Source: Ramlibacter ginsenosidimutans (GTDB lineage Bacteria > Pseudomonadota > Gammaproteobacteria > Burkholderiales > Burkholderiaceae_C). Taken from it: a stretch of DNA of 64,000 nt. The stretch lies in the NCBI RefSeq assembly GCF_042678185.1, contig NZ_JBHUDQ010000001.1. One strand, given 5' to 3'. The notes beneath the pieces are model-generated. The model saw only the letters and a program-made list of their open reading frames with translations, ran no database searches and was not told where the DNA came from. The position numbers and the translations under genes were made by a program. Numbering within the stretch: position 1 is the first letter of the stretch; every line of letters starts with the position of its first letter. Shown here one piece after another: positions 57,598-64,000 of this stretch.

Positions 57598-58872
57598 ATG
57601 GACAAGAAGTTGATGAACCGCGGCATTCGTCGCTGGATGCTGGCGCTGACCGGTGTCGGCGCGGCGGTGCTGCTGGCCGCCTGCGGTGGCGGGGGGAGCA
57701 GCAGCAGCGGGCCCACCCCGATGGGCGCACTGCAGATGTCGGTGACCGATGCACCTGCGTGCTATGACCACGTGATCGTCAACGTCGCCAAGCTGCGGGT
57801 GCACATGAGCGACGACACGAAGACGGGCGATGGGGACCCCGAGTGGCGCGACATCGTCCCCGCGAATGCGCCGGTGCAGATCGACCTGGTGAACCTCACC
57901 AACGGCGAGCTCAAGGACCTGGGCAACGCCAGCATCCCGGCCGGAACCTATCGGCAGATCCGGCTGGTGCTCGCCAGCACGGGCAACACCGTCACGCCGG
58001 TGGGCGGCACAGCGCAGCCCCTGACCACGCCGAGCGGCCAGGAGAGCGGCCTGAAGATCAAGGCAGACTTCAGCGTGCTCGCCGACCAGGTCAATGACGT
58101 GCTGATGGACTTCGATGCCTGCAAGTCCATCGTGCTGACGGGCAGCGGCAAGTACCTGCTCAAGCCGGTGGTGCGCCTGGGCGCGAAGCCCGCGGGTGCG
58201 ATCCAGGGCTTCGTCACCGGCACGGTGACGTCCAGCACCGTGAACGGCACGACCACCACCACGACGACTGGCACGCTGCGCAGCATCAGCGTGTCCGCCC
58301 AGCAGAACGGCACCGTGGTCCGCTCCACGATCCCGGATCCGACCGGCAAGTTCCTGCTGTCCTACCTGCCGGCCGGCACGTACACGGTCGTGGTCACCGG
58401 CAGCGGCGTCACCACCTCCGGTACGCTCGACACCACGCGAGGCGCCGCCACGCGGGTGATCGACAGCGTGCCGGTGGCGGCTTCGACGGTGAGCCTGAAT
58501 ACGAGCACCACCTCGCTCGTGCTCAGCCCGTCGGCTATGAGTACGGTGACTGGCACCATCACCGCCACCACGAAGGGCGGCAACGACGACCTCGGCGACG
58601 ATGCCAGGGTCTCGGCGATGCAGACGGTGGGCACGCGCCTGGTGGAAGTGAACGGGACGCGCCAGGACGACGACAAGCAGCAGTACAAGCTGAGCCTGCC
58701 GCTGGCCGCGCCCGAACTGCAGCTGTTCTCCGCGTCCGGGCTGCCCGCCCCGACCGCGGACAGCGCCAACGCGGCGAAGTACACCATCCGCGCGTGGGGC
58801 CCCGGCCTCGCGACCAAGGAAACCCCCACGGACCTGAGCGCCGGGCCGCAGGTGGTCAACTTCAGCTACTGA
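57598..58872 (+). CDS. DUF4382-domain lipoprotein
   Basis: A 424-residue exported lipoprotein. The signal peptide has a basic start and LALTGVGAAVLLAACGGGG (lipobox LAAC at about residue 28), then a Gly/Ser linker. The DUF4382 domain spans about 43-200: LQMSVTDAPACYDHVIVNV, VQIDLVNLTNGELKDLG, PAGTYRQIRLVL. A carboxypeptidase-regulatory-like beta domain follows (PTGKFLLSYLPAGTYTVVV). The function of DUF4382 is unknown; it is found on cell surfaces. A Thr-rich run (about 222-229) is notable. GAGGAA lies 5 bp before ATG 57598. A strong terminator follows. Confidence 0.88.
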   Translation: MDKKLMNRGIRRWMLALTGVGAAVLLAACGGGGSSSSGPTPMGALQMSVTDAPACYDHVIVNVAKLRVHMSDDTKTGDGDPEWRDIVPANAPVQIDLVNLTNGELKDLGNASIPAGTYRQIRLVLASTGNTVTPVGGTAQPLTTPSGQESGLKIKADFSVLADQVNDVLMDFDACKSIVLTGSGKYLLKPVVRLGAKPAGAIQGFVTGTVTSSTVNGTTTTTTTGTLRSISVSAQQNGTVVRSTIPDPTGKFLLSYLPAGTYTVVVTGSGVTTSGTLDTTRGAATRVIDSVPVAASTVSLNTSTTSLVLSPSAMSTVTGTITATTKGGNDDLGDDARVSAMQTVGTRLVEVNGTRQDDDKQQYKLSLPLAAPELQLFSASGLPAPTADSANAAKYTIRAWGPGLATKETPTDLSAGPQVVNFSY

Positions 58873-58892
58873 CGCGCGGCTTCCCGCGCAAG

Positions 58893-58921
58893 AAGGGCCT
58901 GCCGGCTGGCAGGCCCTTTTT
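58893..58921 (+). terminator. Rho-independent terminator after the DUF4382 gene
   Basis: AAGGGCCTGCC (58893-58903), loop GGCT, GGCAGGCCCTT (58908-58918), followed by T-residues to 58921. It is a perfect 11-bp stem 21 bp after the stop codon. The sequence reads almost the same on both strands, so it may also serve the convergent HiPIP gene. Confidence 0.92.
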
Positions 58922-58964
58922 CATTGGGCGCCTGCGGTTTCCCGCCAGCGCCGGCCGGCCCGGA

Positions 58965-59273
58965 CTACGCCTTCTTCGTCCAGGCGCTGCACCAGCCCTC
59001 GCCCGCCACCAGCTTGCCCGCGAACAGGGTGCAGGGCGCTGCCGCATCGGTGGCCTTGCCCTGGTACAGCTGGCAGCCCGAGCACTTCTGGTCGACCGAG
59101 TGCTTCGGGAACTTGGCCTTGTCGGCGCGCTTGGTGTCCTCCACGTAGCCCAGCGCCACGGCTTGCGGGTCCTTTTCGCTGACCTTGGCGGGCTGCGCGT
59201 GGGCAGCCCAGGCGCCCAGCGCGGAGCCCGCAGCCGCAACCTGGAGCATGAACACGCGACGATTTCCATTCAT
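58965..59273 (-). CDS. High-potential iron-sulfur protein (HiPIP)
   Basis: Small periplasmic electron carrier with one [4Fe-4S] cluster, 102 residues. The N-terminal signal has a twin-arginine (NGNRRVFMLQVAAAGSALG), as expected because HiPIPs are exported folded. The four cluster cysteines are in KCSGCQLYQG (two), APCTLFAG and GEGWCSAW. In Betaproteobacteria HiPIPs can donate electrons to terminal oxidases or reaction centres; no such partners are nearby. ATG 59273 with AAGGAG upstream. Faces the DUF4382 gene. Confidence 0.93.
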   Translation of the reverse strand: MNGNRRVFMLQVAAAGSALGAWAAHAQPAKVSEKDPQAVALGYVEDTKRADKAKFPKHSVDQKCSGCQLYQGKATDAAAPCTLFAGKLVAGEGWCSAWTKKA

Positions 59274-59632
59274 GGGAGTTCTCCTTGCAATCGAAGCAGG
59301 AATGCTAACGCGCGCAGGCTGCGGATCCGGGCGCATGCGGCGCGGGCACTTGCGCCGCGTCAAAGCAATGTCACTCGACGGATCATCGCGTTCGCAAGCT
59401 GCCGCGGCTGCGGACTTCAGGCGTCTTCGGCGCGGGCGGCGTGCGAGCGTCGCAACCACGTGTGTCGAGTGCAAGCACAGGTCGGCGCGCCGGTCAATCG
59501 GTGCAACGGCGCTGTTGCGGGGATGCGCGGCAGGCGCCAGGCTAGCCGTCCCCCCTTGCACAACCGCTTTCTATTTGTAAACTCGGTCAAGGCCGGGCTG
59601 CCTCCCCTCGCCCGGCGACCACCGGATCACCC
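59274..59632. other. Intergenic region of 359 bp between HiPIP and a small unknown gene
   Basis: No credible gene is seen on either strand; the short reading frames are arginine-rich and lack start signals. It should hold the HiPIP promoter (not identified) and, near its right end, a sigma-70-like promoter for the plus-strand gene at 59633. Confidence 0.5.
59556..59583 (+). promoter_or_regulatory. Candidate sigma-70 promoter of the gene at 59633
   Basis: TTGCAC (59556-59561) and TAAACT (59578-59583) are 16 bp apart, about 50 bp before the ATG at 59633, in a locally AT-richer stretch. Confidence 0.5.
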
Positions 59633-60118
59633 ATGTTCAACTGGTCCCCCCTTTTCGGCCGCAGTGCAGCCCGCCCCCACCCGCGCCGCACGGCTGCAGT
59701 GATGAAGCGGCTTCGTACGGAATACGGCGCCCTCGCCGCGAGGCACCTCCAGCAGATCGGCATCCCCCCGGACTGCGTCGACCTCGACGTGGGCATCACG
59801 TCGCACGGCGACGGACGCACCGTGTGCAACGTGAAGATCCGCGTGATCCGCTGGGACCGCAACACGGGCATCCGCCTGCTGGTCAGCCTGCCGGCGCTGG
59901 AAGCCCGGATGCGCAAGGCCGTCGCGAACAGCTCGCTCGCCAGCGCCAGTGATTTCGGCGGCATCTGGGTGCATGCCTCGTCCCAGCTGCCGGCGGTGGA
60001 GGTCGAACGCGATTCGGAGTGGGCCATCTCCGAACTGCAGGCCTTCGAGACGCAATCGGCAACGGCGGCCGACCGGCTGCGGCGCGAGATGCGCGCGCCG
60101 GCCCGGGCTGCGGCCTGA
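59633..60118 (+). CDS. Hypothetical protein
   Basis: A 161-residue protein I do not recognise. It has no signal peptide or membrane helix. The start is basic (FGRSAARPHPRRTAAVMKRL). A central part seems to alternate strands (VDLDVGITSHGDGRTVCNVK, IRVIRWDRNTGIRLLVSL), and the C-terminal third is helical and charged (SEWAISELQAFETQSA). A promoter-like sequence lies just upstream and the next gene starts 113 bp after it, so it is probably transcribed alone. Confidence 0.65.
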   Translation: MFNWSPLFGRSAARPHPRRTAAVMKRLRTEYGALAARHLQQIGIPPDCVDLDVGITSHGDGRTVCNVKIRVIRWDRNTGIRLLVSLPALEARMRKAVANSSLASASDFGGIWVHASSQLPAVEVERDSEWAISELQAFETQSATAADRLRREMRAPARAAA

Positions 60119-60231
60119 GTCCCGACACGCATCGGTTTCACTCCCTCCCCTTTGCGATCCGCCGATCCCGAGACTTGAAGATGTAAGGATGGACCCCGTC
60201 CGGCCCTGGCCGCCCACCTGAGGAGCCCCGC

Positions 60232-61788
60232 ATGTCCGAGTTCACGCACGTCGCCGAGGTCCTTGCCCACTGGGAAGCACGGCGCCCCGACGCCCTCGCC
60301 CTGCGTTATGCCGGCGTCGACCGGAGCTGGGCGCAACTCGCGCAACGCGTGCGCCGCAACGCCGCGGCCCAGCGCGCGGCAGGCCTGCAGCCGGGAGACC
60401 GCATCGCGGTGCTGGACCTGAACCACCCTTCCTGCCTCGAGCTGACCCTCGCCTGCGCCCAGGCGGGCACCGCCAACGCCGTGGTCAACTTCCGGCTCGC
60501 GCCCGCCGAGATCGCCTACGTGATCAACGACGCGAAGGTGCGGGTCCTGTTCGTCGGGCCCGAATTCGCGGCAGCCGTCGAAGCGCTGCGCCCCACCCTT
60601 CCCACGCTCGAGCGGGTGATCCGTGTCGGCGGCCCCGACGACGAGTACGAAGGCTGGCTGGCCGCAAGCGAACCCGACCCGGCGATCTACCCCGCAGCAC
60701 CGGACCATTGCTTCCTGCAGCTGTACACGTCGGGGACCACGGGCTTTCCGAAGGGCGCGATGCTCACGCACCGCGGCATGCTCGCGCATTCGCGCAACCT
60801 GGCCGCCACGCAGGACTACGGACCGGATTCGCGGGTGCAGGTCGCCATGCCCTTGTTCCACGTCGGCGGCACGAGCACGGCACTGGTGGCGCTGACCTCG
60901 GGCGCGAGTGTCTTCCTGATGCGCACACCGGACCCGGCGGCCGCGCTGGCGATGCTGGAGTCCGAGCGCATCACGCACACCTTCTACGTGCCGGCGCTGA
61001 TGGCGGTCATGAACGACGTGCCCGGTGCCGGAGCACGCGACTATTCGAGCCTGCAGGCGCTTTGCTACGGCGCGTCGCCCATGCCCATGCCGGTGCTGCG
61101 CAGGGCGCTGGCGATGTTTCCCGGCGTGCTGTACCAGGTGTACGGAATGACGGAGCAGTCCGGCGCCGTGAGCCTGCTGCCGCCCGCGGACCACGCCGAT
61201 CCGGCGGTCGCCCATCGCCTGCTGTCCGCCGGCAAGCCGATCACCGGCGTCGAGATCGAGATCCGCGCTCCCGCGACGGGCGAGCGCGTGCCGACCGGCC
61301 AGCCGGGCGAGCTCTGGGTGCGCAGCGAGCAACGCATGGGCGGCTACTGGGGCAAGCCGGAAGCGACCGCGGCGGCCTTCACGCCGGACGGCTGGCTGCG
61401 CTCCGGTGACGGCGGGCACATGGACGCCGACGGCTACATCTACATCACGGACCGCATCAAGGACCTGATCATCAGCGGCGGCGAGAACATCTACCCCGCC
61501 GAGATCGAGCGTGTGCTGGCCGAGCACCCCGCCATCCTGGACGTCGCCGTCATCGGGGTGCCGGACGAGCGTTGGGGCGAAGTGCCCAAGGCGGTCGTGG
61601 TCGCGCGACCGGGCGCAAGCATCGACGCACACGAGGTGGTGGCGTGGTGCCGCGAGCGCATCGCCGCGTTCAAGTGCCCCAAGACCATCGACGTGGTCGC
61701 AGCACTCCCGCGCAATCCCACGGGCAAGATCCTGAAGAAGGACTTGCGCAAGCCCTACTGGGAAGGGCGCGAGCGGCAGGTCGTGTAA
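60232..61788 (+). CDS. AMP-dependent acyl-CoA synthetase (fatty-acid CoA ligase-like)
   Basis: A 518-residue ANL ligase. Motifs are LQLYTSGTTGFPKGAMLTHR (P-loop), VYGMTEQSGAVSLLP, the hinge GWLRSGDGGHMDADGYIYI followed by IKDLIISGGENIYPAEIE, and the C-terminal Lys in PTGKILKKDL. It is separate from the CoA ligase at 53707 and only moderately similar by eye. The substrate is probably a medium or long-chain or branched acid. It reads toward the M20 hydrolase gene 69 bp downstream. ATG 60232 follows GAGGAG. Confidence 0.93.
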   Translation: MSEFTHVAEVLAHWEARRPDALALRYAGVDRSWAQLAQRVRRNAAAQRAAGLQPGDRIAVLDLNHPSCLELTLACAQAGTANAVVNFRLAPAEIAYVINDAKVRVLFVGPEFAAAVEALRPTLPTLERVIRVGGPDDEYEGWLAASEPDPAIYPAAPDHCFLQLYTSGTTGFPKGAMLTHRGMLAHSRNLAATQDYGPDSRVQVAMPLFHVGGTSTALVALTSGASVFLMRTPDPAAALAMLESERITHTFYVPALMAVMNDVPGAGARDYSSLQALCYGASPMPMPVLRRALAMFPGVLYQVYGMTEQSGAVSLLPPADHADPAVAHRLLSAGKPITGVEIEIRAPATGERVPTGQPGELWVRSEQRMGGYWGKPEATAAAFTPDGWLRSGDGGHMDADGYIYITDRIKDLIISGGENIYPAEIERVLAEHPAILDVAVIGVPDERWGEVPKAVVVARPGASIDAHEVVAWCRERIAAFKCPKTIDVVAALPRNPTGKILKKDLRKPYWEGRERQVV

Positions 61789-61857
61789 GCGGAAGCTCGC
61801 ACAGCCCGGTGCTGCTCGCCGGAGCAGGCATGATGGCGGCAAAGGACGTGCCGCCGA

Positions 61858-63057
61858 ATGACCGTATCCAGCGCCATCCCCGCCTACACCCGCATCGACC
61901 AGCTGCTGCCCTACGGACAGGAGCTGGTGGCCATCCGGCGCCACCTGCACCAGCACCCCGAGCTCGCCTTCGCGGAACACGGCACCTCGGACTTCGTGGC
62001 AGGCAAGCTCCAGGAGTGGGGCTACGAAGTCACCCGCGGCATCGCCGGCACCGGCCTGGTGGGCAGCTTGCGCGTGGGACAGGGAGCGCGTCGCCTGGGG
62101 CTGCGTGCCGACATGGACGCATTGCCCATCCAGGAAGCCACCGGCGCAGCGCACGCCAGCCAGGCACCCGGCCGCATGCACGCCTGCGGGCACGACGGGC
62201 ACATGACGATGCTGCTGGGTGCCGCCAAGTACCTGGCGCGGCACCGCAGCTTCTCCGGAACGCTGCACCTGGTCTTCCAGCCGGCGGAGGAGCGCGGCTT
62301 CGACAGCGGCGGCAAGGCGATGGTGGAGGCGGGCCTGTTCGAGCGCTTTCCGTGCGATGTGATCTACGCGATGCACAACCATCCTGGCCTGCCGCAGGGG
62401 CGGTTCGCGATGCGCAGCGGCCCCTTCACCGCAGCGGGTGACCGCGTCTTCGTGAAGATCGTCGGCGTCGGCGGCCATGCGGCACGCCCGCACCTGGCGA
62501 AGGATCCATTGGTGGCCGCGGCCGCCATCGTCACCGGCCTGCAGACCGTGGTGGCGCGCAACGTGGACCCGGCCGAGTCGGCCGTCGTCACGGTCGGTCG
62601 CCTGCGCTCAGGCGATGCGCTGAACGTGATCCCGGGCGAGGCCGACATCGGCATCAGCGTCCGCTCGTACTCGCCGCAGGTGCGCGCGCTGCTGAAGGAG
62701 CGCATCACCGCGCTGATCTCCGGCATCGCCGAGGCCCACGGCACGCAGGCGCAGATCGATTACATCGAGGGCTATCCCGTGGTGGTCAACGCGCCGGAAG
62801 CCGTTGCGCTCGCGGCCGAAGTGGCGAGGGACCTCGTCGGGCCCGACGCGGTGGACGTGAACTTCCCGCCCTCGATGGGCAGTGAAGACTTCGCCTACAT
62901 GCTGCAACGCTGTCCTGGCGCGCTCGTGCGCATCGGCAACGGGCCGTCCGAGGGCGGACGCGGCCTGCACAACGCGCACTACGACTTCGACGATCGCAAC
63001 CTGCCCTACGGTGCGGCGTTCTGGAGCCAGCTGGCGGAGCGGTTCCTGCGCGAATAG
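61858..63057 (+). CDS. M20-family amidohydrolase (hippurate hydrolase-like)
   Basis: A 399-residue metal-dependent amidohydrolase (M20D, HipO/IAA-amino acid hydrolase group) that cleaves N-acyl amino acids. Metal ligands fit HACGHDGHMTMLLGA, FQPAEERGF, MHNHPGLP and the C-terminal PSMGSEDFAYML. The dimerisation insert contains VGVGGHAARPHLAKDP. Its product could be the acid activated by the upstream acyl-CoA synthetase, but this is only a guess from adjacency. Convergent with the GH15 gene, 9 bp apart. Confidence 0.93.
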   Translation: MTVSSAIPAYTRIDQLLPYGQELVAIRRHLHQHPELAFAEHGTSDFVAGKLQEWGYEVTRGIAGTGLVGSLRVGQGARRLGLRADMDALPIQEATGAAHASQAPGRMHACGHDGHMTMLLGAAKYLARHRSFSGTLHLVFQPAEERGFDSGGKAMVEAGLFERFPCDVIYAMHNHPGLPQGRFAMRSGPFTAAGDRVFVKIVGVGGHAARPHLAKDPLVAAAAIVTGLQTVVARNVDPAESAVVTVGRLRSGDALNVIPGEADIGISVRSYSPQVRALLKERITALISGIAEAHGTQAQIDYIEGYPVVVNAPEAVALAAEVARDLVGPDAVDVNFPPSMGSEDFAYMLQRCPGALVRIGNGPSEGGRGLHNAHYDFDDRNLPYGAAFWSQLAERFLRE

Positions 63058-63066
63058 CCCGCGGCT

Positions 63067-64000
63067 TCAGAAGACGTCGATGCGGTGGTCCTCGCCTTCC
63101 CAGCTGCCGCTGTCCAACCAGAAGCAGGTGAAGTCGATCCGCATTCCGGCCGCCAGGCTGCTCGCCGGCAGCGCCAGCACGTGCTGGCCGAGTCCGTTTT
63201 CGGCGGTGTCGCTGTCGGTCACTCCCTGCCAGCCGTTCATGCCGTAGTGCACCCGCGCTGCGCGCGGCAGGCAAAGCCACAGCGCCTGTCCGGCGCGCAT
63301 CTGCGAGATCGGAGCGCGCGGGGACCACAGCGCTTCGGCAGGCGCGGGGCGGCGCCCGCCATAACGCCGCCACAGGGCCTCGGGACGATCGAACGGACGC
63401 CCCAGGCCGCGGCTCGCGGCGAGTTTGACGAATTCCGCATGGGCCCACACGAGCGGCATCGCCGAACCGGTGGGCTTGCCCAGCGCCAGCCAGGGACGCG
63501 GTGAGGTCGGCTCGTCCCAGACCTGCTCGGGAATGAGCCCGCAGCGCCCGACCATCGAAGCCATGGCCTGCAGGTAAGGCAGTGGATCGTGTCCCGCAGC
63601 GAGCTCGTAGTGCCCCCGCTCACCGCTCAGGAGCGGCCAGGCGCGCCCGCGGCCGGCGCCGTCGAAGGGGCTGCCGTCGTCGTGTTCGCCATAACCGTCG
63701 CCGACGTAGCGATGCCATGCCGGACCGGCCGGCGTCTCCACCCGCAGCAGCGCGTCGGCCACCTTGAGCGTGTCGACCACCAGCGGATCGCCTGGGTCGC
63801 GCAAGCCCATGCGCACCAGGTGGAGGAAGTCGGTCGCCACCTGGTCCTCGGCCGGCAGGCCGGGATCCCGGATCTGGTTCTTGATGGCCAGCACCCGCTC
63901 GAGATGGCGCAGGCCGTCGGTGTCCACCGGCGGCGCGATGCGCACGTAGTAGCCGGCGACACCATGGGCGCGAGCGAGTGCCGTGTCCTGCACCGCGGTC
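63067..64000 (-). CDS. GH15 glucoamylase-like protein, C-terminal part (cut by window end)
   Basis: The last about 311 codons of a glycoside hydrolase family 15 enzyme (glucan 1,4-alpha-glucosidase type), which releases glucose from alpha-glucans. Characteristic segments are WHRYVGDGYGEHDDGSPFDG, GRGRAWPLLSGERGHYELAAG with a likely catalytic Glu, and the C-terminal SPRAPISQMRAGQALWL. The 5' end, including any signal peptide and the general-acid region, is beyond the window. A GTG at 63993 is in frame but is internal. Confidence 0.85.
   Translation of the reverse strand, partial: TAVQDTALARAHGVAGYYVRIAPPVDTDGLRHLERVLAIKNQIRDPGLPAEDQVATDFLHLVRMGLRDPGDPLVVDTLKVADALLRVETPAGPAWHRYVGDGYGEHDDGSPFDGAGRGRAWPLLSGERGHYELAAGHDPLPYLQAMASMVGRCGLIPEQVWDEPTSPRPWLALGKPTGSAMPLVWAHAEFVKLAASRGLGRPFDRPEALWRRYGGRRPAPAEALWSPRAPISQMRAGQALWLCLPRAARVHYGMNGWQGVTDSDTAENGLGQHVLALPASSLAAGMRIDFTCFWLDSGSWEGEDHRIDVF

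Noticed and set aside
59587..62493. 968-codon minus-strand frame opposite the acyl-CoA synthetase and M20 genes
   Set aside because: No recognisable domain, composition typical of an antisense frame, and both plus-strand genes have clear catalytic motifs.

Overview
The window is about 64 kb of GC-rich bacterial chromosome with dense, mostly operonic coding. Gene content and order point to a betaproteobacterium of the order Burkholderiales, most likely family Comamonadaceae. The grounds are the mlaFEDACB-ABC-bolA-murA-hisGD run, pilMNOPQ-aroKB-dgt next to a divergent ponA, cyaY/lptM-lysA, msrPQ, resB-ccsA with a c4-type cytochrome, and a Bug-type solute receptor. This placement is inference from gene order; no rRNA, tRNA or CRISPR array was seen.

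Layout. 1-8762 (minus strand): phospholipid transport (mla), an ABC-2 exporter, a BolA protein, murA and the first histidine genes; hisD is cut by the window start. 8873-15096: glutamate synthase gltBD. 15156-15941: a REP-associated transposase (RAYT) between inverted repeats, placed between gltB and a SAM-dependent methyltransferase gene whose stop codon lies in one of the repeats. 16810-21404: DUF1415, an MFS transporter, dgt, aroB, aroK. 21420-26532: type IV pilus assembly genes pilMNOPQ. 26804-31129 (plus): PBP1a and lptM-lysA, with cyaY convergent to ponA. 31148-37216 (minus): MsrPQ, the system II cytochrome c assembly proteins and a di-heme cytochrome c. 37287-41899: EngB, a hydrolase, two lipid A acyltransferase-like genes and metK. 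The metK leader closely resembles a SAM-II riboswitch. 41917-43475: a tandem dispersed repeat and two unrecognised genes. 43690-47413: a glycine-zipper/DUF2383 protein and a three-domain LigD.

48200-57104 is the main accessory region. It holds a tightly coupled minus-strand operon: enoyl-CoA hydratase, CoA ligase, D-2-hydroxyacid dehydrogenase, enolase-superfamily dehydratase, Bug receptor, FMN alpha-hydroxyacid oxidase and an AcuI-like reductase. A LysR regulator is divergent from it, with two palindromes in between. Together these look like uptake and oxidation of an unidentified hydroxy or sugar acid. The oxidase has no ordinary start codon. Beyond LysR lies a frameshifted C-terminal remnant that resembles the fumarase/adenylosuccinate lyase superfamily (PcaB-like).

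57598-64000: a DUF4382 lipoprotein with a clear terminator, a high-potential iron-sulfur protein, a small unknown protein, another acyl-CoA synthetase, an M20 amidohydrolase and the C-terminal part of a GH15 glucoamylase-like enzyme cut by the window end.
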